Shown piece by piece: positions 14,566-25,624 of a stretch of 64,000 bases of DNA (its first letter is position 1; every line of letters begins with the position of its first letter). Source of the DNA: Tipula vernalis (Eukaryota; Arthropoda; Insecta; Diptera; Tipulidae). The stretch spans positions 330,061,106 through 330,125,105 of the forward strand of contig OY282558.1 of the NCBI GenBank assembly GCA_958295665.1, given 5' to 3'. The position numbers and the translations under genes were made by a program. The notes beneath the pieces were generated by a model, which was not told where the DNA came from, did not search any database, and saw only the letters and a program-made list of their open reading frames with translations.

Positions 14566-15360
14566 CAAATAGAAGGTTAGTTAGTTACTAAATATAATTG
14601 GAAATTTTTTTCGAAGGAGTTTTCAACAGCCAACGCTCAGTAGGTATAGTTCTGTCTAAGTTTCTAAATACAGTAATTAAACGGAAAATATGCAACTATA
14701 AACCATGATACTCAAAGCGAGCAACTAAGTTAAATAATTTTGGATTGAATGAAAAATGCTGCGATATCAAACCAGGCTAATTGACGTTAATTTTTATTTA
14801 AAATTGTTTTCTGCAGAAACCAAAGTGTTAATTGCTTGTGTTAGGTGCTCTCTGTTTAAATTGTTTTTGATAAAACGCGCGTTTCCTAAAAAGTGATTTA
14901 AGCGGTAGTCTCTAGTTTTCTGATTTTTAAATTTCGACTATGTTGCATTTCGCATGCAAATACTAAATGCCTTCTAAAATAAAGAATCTTTCAATAATCC
15001 ACTAAATTCTCAATGAAAATATTAAACGAACATCGATTACGTTCGAAATTACAATAATTTTGGAATATTTTATGTTCACTGAAAAGATGAGCTCAACATT
15101 TTTTTTGTTGAATGATTTAGGCACTACCGGTGCCACTGATGTTGATCGTTGAATTAATCTAGTTTGAAAATATTGAGTTTCATTAATATCTAAACAAAAA
15201 AGCCATGTAAATTTAAGCCATAAAGATATATGAGCTTCATCAAGAGCTATATATGACCTGATTCATTGTTATGAACATTTAACAACAAAATAAAGAAATT
15301 CGTGTTTGTAGTTAGTGTCAAAGAATAATTTATAAACTCTTACACAAATAAAATTTAATG
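14566..15360. other. Dok intron or upstream region; no gene seen
   Basis: AT-rich, stop-filled on both strands. I looked for a short exon that could encode the missing start of the PH domain and found none that I could defend. Confidence 0.4.
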
Positions 15361-15660
15361 TTAAAATAGAAAAAACAATACCATATCCTTCATTTTTCGT
15401 AATTTGAAGGAAATGTCTTTACTCAACGGCGTTAAAACTTCATTAATAAAAATTTGATTGAGCCCAGAGTAATCCTGATTTTCATATAAAGATTTCACAA
15501 TTTTCCTCGCCTTCATAATTTTATCCTTTTTAGTCACGTTAGATATTGGCATGAATAAAGAATCCCGTTTGTTTCTGTATATTTTTACCAAAACAGAATC
15601 ACTGATGAGAACTGGCAGAGAATCACCATCACCATTAAAACCATAGGTGAGAAAATGCCA
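15361..15660 (-). other. Unrecognised open frame, possibly TE-derived
   Basis: A minus-strand frame is open from about 15660 down to 15361 and includes LTYGFNGDGDSLPVLI, IYRNKRDSLFMPISNV and FINEVLTPLSKDISFKLRKM. It has a protein-like composition, but I do not recognise it. It has no ATG at its upstream end and lies just downstream of a Penelope-like fragment in a different frame, so it may belong to that element or be an exon of an unknown gene. Confidence 0.35.
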
Positions 15661-15850
15661 CTCCTTAAATCAGGTATAAAACCTTTCTTGAACGGTAAAC
15701 AAAACGTATTACCTAATTTTATGGGTTTTAAAACGTCCTGAGGAATTCTAAAACCTGTTAGATCTACAGTACAATTCTCTTCATTAATATTTCGTGTCCT
15801 TTATCTCTCGTGAATGTTGTTTCTCCTGCACTTGTGAAAGGTCGCATTAG
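15661..15850 (-). pseudogene. Penelope-like element fragment
   Basis: The minus strand reads LKPIKLGNTFCLPF followed soon by IPDLRSGI. A very similar series (LKLGNKFCLPF then IADLESGI) occurs at 63070-63165, upstream of a segment with Penelope-like RT features. The LGxxFxLP block precedes the RT core in Penelope-like elements. It is only a short scrap here. Confidence 0.5.
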
Positions 15851-16435
15851 TGAAGAAGCCTCTGGGCAGGTCAATTTGAAGATTTTCTCATTTGGATTTG
15901 TTCGTCATTTGGAGTTGTTGTCGAAATATTTTTAATTTTGAATATTAATTTTGATATTTCCTTATTGAACCAAACAATATTTTAAAGATTAATATTCGAA
16001 ATTAGAAATATTTCTTAGTTTTCTTGATTGTTGGTCGAAAAGGATAATTTTGATACATTATATACCATATGTATATGTCGATTTATGGGTAAAATGCGTG
16101 CCATTTTGCATTAAGCAAAAAATTCTTCTTATTTATGGTTTTTGCTAGCGCCAATTCTTTTCGTAAACAATTTTTTAGATCTCCGTTTCCAAAATTATTT
16201 GTTGGAAAATGGAAACAATATTTTTAAAGTTGTTTCCCTTTTCACCAATTGGAATTTGTATTGTTTTTATTGTAAGCGTAGTTTTATTTATTTATTTATA
16301 TAAAAACCTATTTATTCGAAACACAAAAATTTTCAAAATCTCAAAATAACTTTAGAAAATAAAATTTAACTTAATTACTAATTTACAAATGTATAATACG
16401 GTGAAATACAAGAAATTATCTGATGTTCTGCGAAA
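15851..16435. other. AT-rich, no gene seen
   Basis: No supported frame. A (TTTA)n stretch occurs near 16287-16300. It may contain the unrecognisable left end of the following Tc1-like element. Confidence 0.35.
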
Positions 16436-17200
16436 ATGATTTGTAATTCGGTAAAATGGACTGATAAGGCTGAAACACATGGGCCAAAAAGGAAAACAAC
16501 TGAGCTTATTAACCGACAAATCATACAAATGATAAAGAACGACTCTCATATCAGCTCAAAAAAGATAAAGAAGGAACTTCAGGTACCTGTAGGTGCGGTG
16601 ACTTTACGGAGGCGCCTCTTAGAAGCTAAATTGGCTGCCAGGAGTCCGAGAAAATTACTATTGCTCAGCAAGAGGCATGTAGCAAAAAGAATACAATTCG
16701 GTAAGGCGCACGTCAATGTGTGAGGAGACCTCCAAACACTGTCCACGACCCAAAATACACGGTAAAGACTGTTAAGCATGGTGGTGCAAAATTAATTCTT
16801 TGGGCTTGCTTCTCATACTATGGTGTTGGGCCGATATATCCTTTAACGGGCATCATTGATAAATTTGTATACATTAAAATACTTGAAGACACCATGCTAT
16901 ACCGTATGCTGATTATGAAATGGCCCTGAAATGGGTGTTTCAACAAGATAACGTCTCAAAACATACAAGCAAATAGGCGAAGTCATGGTTTCAGAAATAC
17001 AAAATCAATCTTATGGAGTAGCCAACGCAATCACCGGACTTCAATTCCATAGAAAACGTGTGTGATGCTTGTCAAAAATAAAGTGAGCAAAGTTAATCCA
17101 AAAAATGTCCAGCAATTGTGGGAGGCAGTGCACGAAGCATGGAGTACAATATCCATTGAGAGATGTCAAAATTTCAGCTGTGATTCGTAATAATGGGCAT
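16436..17200 (+). pseudogene. Tc1-like (DD34E) transposase relic
   Basis: Broken frames carry Tc1 hallmarks in order. First is a helix-turn-helix region (NRQIIQMIKNDSHISSKKI then VTLRRRLLEAKL) at 16436-16720. At 16720-16930 comes RPPNTVHDPKYT, then KHGGAKLILWACFSYYGVGP, the usual strand after the first catalytic Asp. At about 16938-17060 are QQDNVSKHTS (second Asp) and QSPDFNSIENV (Glu), with 34 residues between them. A TAG replaces the usual Trp before the last motif and another stop lies in the second, so it is dead. The first Asp region is deleted or scrambled near 16715-16725. A Harbinger element later jumped into its 3' flank at 17296. Confidence 0.85.
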
Positions 17201-17706
17201 GCAACTAAATATTGACTGCTTTATTAAAAAACAATACACGGAAGTGGTGCTTGTTAAATTTTTTTTGATGAATTTTTCAATTATTCCTAAACATTGGGCC
17301 GAATGCATAAAAAATAGTAATTGCTAAATGTAAATGCTTTTCCTAAAAGCAAAAGGTCGAAAGTAAATGCATAAAAGTAGCTTTTGCTACGATATGGTTT
17401 ACTGAAAATAGTTTAGCATTTACCTCGAGGAAGTCAAGCATTTGCTTCATAAAAGATATAGCTGCTTCTAGCATATGCCGAATTTTTTGTTTTATTACCA
17501 CAATATTAAAATTCAGAAATGTTAAACAAACGGGTTAACGTCAAAGTAAAATAAATGAACTACAAATAAACCTAGTAGTCTACTAAAACAACTGAATCTT
17601 GTGAATAAATCAAAATCAGGACTCGTACGTCTTGTCAAAACCACTAAATTTATTTAACGTTATTTGTAGTATTTTTTTTACCAAATAAATTAAAAAAAAT
17701 TTAATA

Positions 17707-18225
17707 ATGAGTGAGAAAGAGTGCAATAAAATGGTGTTTATTAAAATGATTAGTGATCATAAAATCATTTTAAATAAATCTCAGTTATCCGAAGTAAAGA
17801 TAAAAAAGTGTTTCGCTAAAACGGGTAACAAAAAAATTATTTTAAAATCATTGGAGCGGGAATTTCTGGATATTTTATAGACTAATGATAACCCAACATT
17901 CACAAAAATATCAGGAGGGATTTCAGCTAAATTTTCAAATGACGATGAAATACATGTGAACGCAGAAGAAAATAGTTCTGCTCAACAGATTTCTGTAAGA
18001 GAAACAGTATCAGTTCCATGCAATAAAAATCAATTCCCATCAAAAATTAAGCTTCCAGAAACTGAAGAAACAAGAAACCTGTTAACAAGCCAATTCCAAA
18101 GATTAGTGTTGTTGGAACAGCTTTCTCTTATAGGAATGCAATTGGAGCAGATTAGACAACAAAATTCAATTAACAATAATGAAACAACTTCAACGGAATC
18201 CGTTCTAAAATTCAATGAATATTAA
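17707..18225 (+). pseudogene. Harbinger Myb/SANT-like accessory protein
   Basis: Starting at the ATG at 17707 a frame runs to the stop at 18223-18225 with one internal TAG at 17878-17880. The last part (LTSQFQRLVLLEQLSLIGMQ, then LEQIRQQNS) is a Leu/Gln-rich helix like those at the end of Harbinger Myb-like proteins, which bind the transposase and the element ends and take the transposase into the nucleus. The Myb domain itself is poorly preserved (SEKECNKMVFIKMISDHKII). The call rests mainly on its position opposite the transposase inside the same element. Confidence 0.6.
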
Positions 18226-18249
18226 CTGTTTTAGTTACATATATTTCCT

Positions 18250-19488
18250 TTATTTAATTTCTGCGTTCTTGTCCTTTAGTTCTTGTTGCTGTGGGGTTGT
18301 TTGCATTCGCTTCATCGTAATTTTTTCGACTTCATCATTTATAATTTCATCAAAATCGTCAGCGTCATCCAAATATTTTGCCATGTTATGCAAAATGAAG
18401 CAACATAAAATTATTCTTGGTGCATTATGAAGTGCAACTCGAACTTTATAGTGTAAGGTCGAAAACCGTCGTTTTAACTGCCCAAAACAACGCTCAATTA
18501 TTATTCTTTCTTTGGTAAATAATCGATTGAATCCTATTTCACCGGCATTGCTTGAATTTTTAAATGGAACCATTAACCATTTACTAATACCGTATCCGTC
18601 ATCGCCAAGTAAAACAACATTAGTGGTAATGCTATTCATAAAAACAAATAATGACTAATTTCGTAAAATTCTACTATCGTGAACAGAACCTGGCCATTGA
18701 ACATCCACGCTGGTACATTTTTCGGTGGCATCACGAGTCGCTTGAATATTTAAAGTGACGTTGTCTTTTCTATTAATATATTCATCGCCTAAATGTCCAG
18801 GTTCATTAATTTTAACGTGTGCACAATCAATAACACCGATTGCATATGGAAATTTAAATTTGGTTTACCACCACTCTTTTGCCACATTGATTTCCCTTAC
18901 CGTTTTAGGAAACTTTATCCATTCGTTCGATTTTTTTAAAATATTATTTAAAATGTTTGAAAAAAAAAAACAAAATGTATTTATGTCTTATGATGTCGTG
19001 GCTAACTAAGCAATAATTTTATGTTATTTTCGATTTTTTACTTTGTTTTTATTTCTTAATATGATAATTAATGAATAATACTAAAAATTATTTTGGGTTT
19101 ATATTCGTTTTAAAGTCCGATCGGAGAAAAAATAGTATGTACAATTCGGAGGAAAAGTGCATTCCCAGACTCCCGTGGTTGCCGGACTCGGCTATCGCCT
19201 CGTCCGCCAATTTCCACTATCGTCCGGGAATGCAGTACTTTTCCTCCTAATTATACAATATACTATTGTAACTTCTTTAATAATACAACAAACTGTACTT
19301 TGATGCACACCTACGTCTTCACCAATACCATTTTGAAAGCGAGGGTAAGACCAATCACCAATAAAATAATCAGCTAACCACTTTATATTATTTTTATTAA
19401 ACCGATATAATTTTTTACATGATTTCTCATCTAAATTTGTACGTTCTTTATAAATTTTTTGTTGGGTTAATATCATTAACGCAGCCAT
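18250..19488 (-). pseudogene. Harbinger (HARBI1-type) DDE transposase
   Basis: Read on the minus strand: an N-terminal part at 19488-19270 with GEDVGVHQSTVCCIIKEVT (helix-turn-helix), then after an insert the core FPYAIGVIDCAHVKI (first Asp), WPGSVHDSRIL (second Asp), LLGDDGYGISKWLMVPF, and ERIIIERCFGQLKRRF with the catalytic Glu (18639-18250). These match the DDE_Tnp_4 order. Stops occur after AKEWW and after SRILRN, and the frame shifts near 18640, so the gene is dead. Between IIKEVT and EWIKFPKT there is about 300 bp of non-homologous sequence including the 19133-19265 hairpin; an intron there is possible but I see no clear splice sites. Confidence 0.88.
19133..19265. mobile_element. 133-bp MITE-like hairpin in the Harbinger transposase
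   Basis: The left arm TAGTATGTACAATTCGGAGG and the right arm, read in reverse complement (TAGTATATTGTATAATTAGG), both run on into AGGAAAAGT and GCATTCCC. The structure folds into one hairpin with a GC-richer loop. It interrupts transposase homology just after the IIKEVT codons. TA-type ends suggest a Tc1/mariner-derived MITE, but the exact target duplication is unclear. Confidence 0.55.
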
Positions 19489-19533
19489 ACTTACGATTAT
19501 ATCGACGAATTATTAATCACTAAACTGATTTCA

Positions 19534-19846
19534 CCGAGCAAATGGCGCAGTGGTTAAAGCTGCGGCGGTTGGATCGGGAGGTACCGGGTTCGAATCCTTA
19601 TAGGGGCGGGATGCAAAAGGCAATCATCTGATTACGATCGGTGGTGAAGATGAACACATCTATGACCCCCTGTTGAGAGTGCAGAGTCAATGGGCCGACC
19701 CACCTTTCATGTCAGCACTACAGGTTGGCATGAAGCAATGCAATGTAAAGGTGGTTTTCAAAGACGGATCTATAGCCGCCCGTCCTCGATTTGGCTACTC
19801 TAGGCGTAAAGTAGGACGGTAAAAAATAAATCAAAAGAAAACAAAC
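19534..19846 (+). mobile_element. tRNA-derived SINE, copy 1
   Basis: A 313-bp unit starting CCGAGCAAATGGCGCAGTGG carries an RNA polymerase III A box (TGGCGCAGTGG) and a B box (GGTTCGAATCC) about 45 bp apart, the spacing of a tRNA gene, followed by a tRNA-unrelated body and an A-rich tail. It is flanked by a perfect 12-bp target duplication AAACTGATTTCA (19522-19533 and 19847-19858). A second copy of the same family is at 34187-34558. It would be copied by LINE machinery in trans. It sits in the Harbinger element, so it is younger than that insertion. Confidence 0.92.
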
Positions 19847-20222
19847 AAACTGATTTCAAGCTGCAAAATAGCAGAATGAAATATTTCTAGTGTTTACTTC
19901 TAAATTTTAGCAAATGCTAGTCTTTATACATTTCAAATAAAGCAGAAGCTTGAAAAATTTTCCAAATTCTAGCAAATGCTAATGTATGCCGAAAAGATAT
20001 AAGCAGAAGCGATTGCTTGGACTTTATACATATAAACCATAGCATTTGCTTGAAATTTCAAGAAAACAGCAAATGCTAGTTTTTTTGTATTCGGCCCATT
20101 GTTTCGGACTGCTATTTATGTGAACACAAAAGTCATCACAAAATGTCAATCAAAAGAATAAATATTTGTTTGTCTTTTTATAGCTTAATGTGACAATATC
20201 AAATATATTTCATGAATAAATC

Positions 20223-21170
20223 TTAATCAAACTTGCGTTTTTGAAAACTTATACGAGTTTTTCTTCTTCTGGATAGCGCTGCTATTAATGAACACAACTG
20301 TAGATTTCGTTTGGGAACATAAATGTACCAGGTAGAAGTGAGATCTAAACAATTAACACGTCCACATAAAGAATCACCCACAAACATAGCCGCTGCAATT
20401 TTACGACTTTTTTCATAAAATGTCAATATGAAGATCATGACACCTGTCAACATAAGACGGCAGGCCTTATACCTGTTTCCACCTAGGCTGACTACGGATC
20501 AGAGTGAAACCCGAGTTTCCTTAAAATATAAATGGTAAATCGCCTCTGAACTGACCCCAATCTATCGATTTGTACTGACTGCATGGTGGGGATACCATAT
20601 AACCACCAGCATACTCAAGATGTGATATAACCAAAGAGACAAATATATTTACACAAGAGAATATATCACGAAACTCCTTTGTTACTCTGCTAAGTGGATT
20701 ACCGTCAAAATAATAGGTAGAATTATAGGGTTAACAGCCCTATAGAATGGCATGACACTTCATTTGCTTGTATTAACAAACAATCTATTAGCAGAGCACC
20801 ATCTAGATAAACTATTCATTTCAGACTGCATTATATCAACATCAACTAAAAACCGAGTTCGCATAAAAATCAGATCATAGGGCCCAAAGGAGAGCCTTGA
20901 GGAACATCCGAATGACAATAGAAAAAATTTGATTTAATGTGATTCAATAAAACAAACTGTTTCCTGTCTATAATCGCAGCCAGTTTTTTTTACAATAATT
21001 ATATGGTCAATTGAGTCATAAGCCTTAGCAAAATCAAAATAGATTGCATCAACCTGTGCCTTAGACTCTATTGATTCAATAACGAACTTTATAAACTGCA
21101 AAAGGTTGGTAAATAGATGTTGCTTTACCACTAAAACCATGCTGGGGAAAGTTGAGATGATATGTAGACA
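20223..21170 (-). pseudogene. CR1/Jockey-group LINE, RT and C-terminal relic
   Basis: The minus strand reads AQVDAIYFDFAKAYDSIDHI (RT motif A, catalytic Asp) at about 21075-21010 and, after a deletion, DVPQGSPLGPM at about 20890. Next are MNSLSRWCSANRLFVNTSKC (20830-20770), a LEYAGGYMVSP-like segment near 20600 and a C-terminal frame at 20453-20223 (DSLCGRVNCLDLTS). The FADD box and the sequence around it are deleted between the last two RT blocks. Several stops are present. 5' and 3' ends are not recognisable. Confidence 0.8.
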
Positions 21171-21532
21171 AAATTAAAATACCCCGATAGTTTTTAGTAT
21201 TACACACAGACAGTATTAGTAACATTAAGTTATATTTACACGAATTTTTGGAATATTCCGAAATTTTCGTGAATTTTCTAAATTTTGACAGGCTTTCCGA
21301 AATTATTCATTAATATCCAGATTTTTCGGTATTATTGAAATTGTTCAGAGATATCTCGAGAATTCACAAAATAAGAAGATTATTCCAATTTTTCTGTGAT
21401 TGTTCCGGGTTATATTCTAAATTTCTTAAGTTTTCCGACATTCTAAATTAATTTGAATTTTGTGTGAAAATGTTCTGCGATTAGCTCTGAGTTTGAGGAC
21501 TTGCAGAATTACACATATACATCTGAATCGCA
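21171..21532. other. AT-rich, repeated GAATTTTC-like words, no gene
   Basis: Short phrases built on GAATTTTC, TTTTCCGA and AAATTT recur at irregular spacing, suggesting a decayed minisatellite. No coding signal. Confidence 0.35.
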
Positions 21533-22262
21533 ATATTTTGTCATTTTTCGAGATTATGCCAAAATTTCGATATTTACGTTTTATATGGCGAGGATCTTCT
21601 TTCATTTTACATACTTATGGATAATTCGATATTTGAAAACCTTCAAGAATATTCAAGATATGTATACTTTGAAAATTTGACATTTTTGAGATTATTTTCA
21701 ATTATATACGAAATTTGTGATGCTTCATCGATATACTTATTTAGGAAACGTTATAGCACTGAGTTGCTGGATGTTTCGTTTTATTTGAGGCTATTGAAAT
21801 GAATCACGTTCTTTTTCATCTAGTCACGAAATCCGATACTTTTAAATAATTTGAGGCTCGACAGTAGGAAGAAATAAGTTTTTTATCTAAAAGGTTTACT
21901 TGCTCATAAGTATAAGAATTATTATTGGGGCCCAAGAAAAATTTTGCGGGGGGCCCGCGATTTGTAGTTACGCCACTGTTTGATCGACTAGATTTATTAC
22001 ATGAATGGGAATTTGGCAATATTAGTATAATTCGCTAATGCAACCTGTACACCTGTAAAATTGTGGTAAAATCAGTCCAGTAGCCATTACCTGGCCCATA
22101 GGCTCATCGGTTCTTAACTGGATTAAATTCTCTTACAATTTTCAGAAAAATATTAACTTCATAATTAAAAATTATAAGAATTTGTTCTTACTAAACTAAA
22201 TGTTAAAATATGGAACCCGAACCCAATATAGTTTAAATCGAATTAGCTTTCTTAGGTAAATT
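21533..22262 (+). repeat. Left arm of a ~3.3-kb inverted repeat structure
   Basis: Long blocks of this arm are found in reverse complement at 24288-24838. Examples are TCATTTTTCGAGATTATGCC at the outer end, TTTGATCGACTAGATTTATT in the middle and ATATAGTTTAAATCGA at the inner end. Similarity is imperfect, with indels. Inside it, near 21960-21980, a 'GATTTGTAGTTACGCCACTG' terminus (CAGTGGCGTAACTACAAATC in reverse) looks like a MITE/hAT-type end. Confidence 0.75.
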
Positions 22263-24287
22263 AGAAACAAATTGTGCTCACACTTAATTTAAATAACTTG
22301 CAATATTTACACAATAATTAATTCATCATTATATTGAATCGTATGTATGTTTAGTTAAGAAAGGATATGATTCATTGGAAATAGCGGAAACTGATACTGT
22401 TTTTTGACGGAAAATGACCATATTACTTGAACAAAACTATTAATAATACTTTGTATTTAATACAATAATATATTAGATTCTATTAAATTCATGCTCTATC
22501 TAAGTGATAATGGCGCTTATGCACATTATTTCATCAAACTATGCAAAGGTAAAAAAAAAAACGTGAATATATTAATTAGCATTACGAGTATGTATACGTG
22601 ATAATCTTCACGCCAAACATGCAAACAAAAACATCAATTACCTTTGCGGACTTGATTAAACTTTGGTTGGTCGTTTCGTATTTAATTTCTACAACAATTT
22701 TACAATTAAACAATAAAAATTTCACTTAAACAATAATCCCATTTGAATAAAATTATGGTCTTCTTATTATTATTATTATTTATTTGTGTACTATTTGTAT
22801 AATACAATATATTTAATGACTAAGATTTTTAAAATACTATGGTACAACGACAACACTAACATTTTTTTATTATTTTGCGGTTTTAGAAGTTTTATTGTTA
22901 CCGGAATATATAAGACATATTTACAATTTGTACTACATATACGATACTCATTCAATTTAGGCGATTGTAGGTTGTATGGCCGCAATTTGGAATGACACCA
23001 TTAAATAAAGTGCACGTGCCACATGGTGGCGTTTTAGCAACTTATTTAAAATTTTAACTTGGTAGTCGTCTGGTGAATGCAACGAACTTAAATATACATT
23101 CAATTGCATTTTAAATCAGAAGTTTATTTTTAAATTAATTACTTATTGTTATTTATTGTGTTTTCTTATTGCGTATATAAATAAAAATAATATTATTAAG
23201 AAATTTAAATTTTGTCACACCTGAAACCTTAAAAAAAAAAATCCTCAAAAAGAATAATAAAATAATATTATTGTGTGTACGGTTACGTATATTCAAAAAT
23301 GTCTAGTCAAGTTGTTTTACGAATGTATCGTAGGTGTTCCCCTGTGGCAATCTAATATTCAATACAATTTCCACATTTATGAATTATATAAATATTAAAC
23401 TAAAAAAAAATAAATTAAAATTAACCCTAAAATGTACAAAATTAAATTACTAATCTTATTTCCGAATACAAATTAATCAATAAATGGTTAATTTAATTGT
23501 CATCCCAATGTACATTATTAATCATATATTATGATTGTCAATTTTTTATAAAAGCTACAAGACAAATTTTAATAAATACTGTTGAAAAATGTTGTTTTGT
23601 GGTTAACAAAAATAAATTAACATAAAACTTTTTAAATTAAATACAATGTCAATTTGAAATTAATATGAAACATAATACATAAATGAGCCTAACTAATAGG
23701 ATCTCACAGTTTGGCATGCTAATGGAGTAATGTTGTGGTTTGAGGATTTTACAATTTTATTTTAAGTGTTTTACCATATTTATGGATTTTTCGCTATAGA
23801 CGTGAATAATATTTCTTTGGCGGCGTTTTTTTTTAAATTCATCTGAAATATACATAAATAATATAATACGTGAATAATATAAACGATACGTGAATAAACT
23901 TTGGTAGTAAAGCGGTATTATTCGGGATGATAATTAACCGTGAACTAAAAACCAAAATTAGTTAAAAGTCAGTCATAAAAATTAAATCGATTGGTTGTAG
24001 AAAAACTTCTTTACAATTTAATCAATTTTAAAGTTGTAATATTCCGAAGCTGTCAGCAAAGAAAATTGAAACATCTTGAATTTCTATCTTTTATGGTTAA
24101 CTTTGGTTTTAATCTAGTAGCGTAACCTTAATTTCAATTCAATTTCAACCGAAAATAGTATCAATTCCCGCCATTTCCCATGAATCTTAACCCTTTTTTA
24201 ATTAAACATACATACATTTACCTGCGTACCAAATTCATTCTTTGGGTAATCTTTTACAATGAAAATGTTGCGTTATACCAAATTTTA
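22263..24287. other. AT-rich core between the inverted arms
   Basis: About 2 kb with no credible protein; small frames on both strands (22786-22995) are shadows of each other. It may be the internal part of a non-autonomous foldback-type element or host sequence enclosed by two insertions. Confidence 0.4.
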
Positions 24288-24838
24288 GATAAAGACAAGC
24301 TCACTCGATTTAAACTATATTGGGTTCGGGTTTCATATTTTAACATTTACTTTAGTAAGAACAAATTCTAATAATTTTTAGTTATGAAGTTAATATTTTT
24401 CTGAAAATTATAAGAGAATTTAATCCAGTTAAGAACTGATGAGCCTATTATGACAAAATCAATCCACTCATCAGGGCATGGCTACTGGACTGATTTTACT
24501 ACAATTTTACAGTTGTACAGGTTGCATTAGCGAATTATACTAATATTGCCAAATTCCCATTCGTGTAATAAATCTAGTCGATCAAACAGTGGCCTAACTA
24601 CAAATCCCGGGCCCCGCAAAATTTTTCTTGGGCTCTCAGTACTATGACGTTTTCTAAATATATCGATGAAGCATCAAATTTCGAATATAATTGAAAAATA
24701 TCAAGAATATCGAAATAATCTCAAAAATGTCAGATTTACAAAGTAAGTATAATTCATAAGCCATGTAAAACGTAAAACATCTGGATATAAGAAATATCGA
24801 AATTTTGGCATAATCTCGAAAAATGACAAAATTTGACT
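24288..24838 (-). repeat. Right arm of the ~3.3-kb inverted repeat structure
   Basis: Reverse-complement partner of 21533-22262. It contains a CAGTGGCCTAACTACAAATC terminus near 24590, pointing outward as in the left arm. It lacks part of the left arm, so it has deletions. Confidence 0.75.
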
Positions 24839-24956
24839 TTTTTCAATAGTTGGTTGATCAAATAAGTTTCGTACAAGAGTTTCTCAAACGGGATCCCAGT
24901 TTCTGATTTATTTATGTTATATTCTGTAACTCAATAACCGCATAGGAATAATATAT

Positions 24957-25080
24957 TACAGAAAAACCTCGGTTTAAGAGACTAATTGGGGATTGGCCTA
25001 TCTCTTATTTTCGACTGTCCCTTAGTCCAAATGTAGAAAACTCGAATATCCCTTACAGAAGTTTGTCCATTTATAGCATT
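24957..25080. repeat. Possible pogo/Tigger-like MITE terminus
   Basis: TACAGAAAAACCTCGGTTTA resembles the TACAGGCAAACCTCGTTTAA terminus of the MITE at 62157. No matching inverted end was found nearby, so at best it is half an element. Confidence 0.3.
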
Positions 25081-25129
25081 CCCAAGTCGTTCAGAAATTC
25101 AGATCATTAGGAAGGAACGTTGCTATTTC

Positions 25130-25600
25130 TTCACCTGTTGTGATGAATTTTGGCATGCACGATGGATATAGTATTCTAAAATTATTTGTAGATAAAGTTC
25201 TGGAATAGGGCCAATTAGGAAGAAATTAGGTGATTTCTAAACCAAATTGTAATGTGTAATGGAATTCGAAAAATACAACATGCCGTCAGTAAAGAAACAA
25301 CCGAGTTCTTTCCTAATTTGCCTTATTCCCAAACTTCATCTAAAAATCATTTTAAAGTACCTTTTCCGTCGTACATGTCAAATTTCATCATAATCGGTTA
25401 AGAAATACGCAAGTTCCTTCCTAATTGGCCATATTTCAGAATTTCATCTAGAACTCATTTTAGAATCCCATTTCCATTGGGCATGTTGAATTTTTACATA
25501 ATTGGTAAAAAAATGGACAAATTCCTTCCTAATTGGCCATATTTTAGAACTACTTCTAAAACTCTAACTCTGCCTAAGGCTTTATTCTTGAATTTTTCCT
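25130..25600. repeat. ~107-bp repeat family, first locus (inverted arrangement)
   Basis: Units contain the phrase TTCTGGAATATGGCCAA or its complement TTGGCCATATTTCAGAA, plus CCGATTATGATGAAATTC. One plus-oriented unit (25190-25290) is followed by about three reverse-oriented units (25300-25590). The same family fills 41770-42840 and occurs once at 27750-27905. Confidence 0.65.
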
Positions 25601-25624
25601 ATATAGGAAACTTTTGATTAAAAC

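Larger units (their letters stand above)
17296..20097. mobile_element. PIF/Harbinger DNA transposon
   Basis: The element begins GGGCCGAATGCATAAAAA and ends with TTTTTTTGTATTCGGCCC, an imperfect inverted repeat, flanked by ATT on both sides (17293-17295 and 20098-20100). A 3-bp duplication suits this superfamily. It encodes two divergently arranged proteins, a Myb-like accessory protein (+) and a DDE transposase (-), the normal Harbinger pair. Sub-terminal DNA is rich in short AGCAAATGCT-like words at both ends. It contains a MITE (19133-19265) and a SINE (19534-19846). It lies in the flank of an older Tc1 relic. Confidence 0.88.

Noticed and set aside
19534..19620. Functional tRNA gene suggested by A and B boxes
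   Set aside because: The unit has a long tRNA-unrelated body, an A-rich tail and a 12-bp target duplication, and a second copy exists at 34187; it is a SINE.
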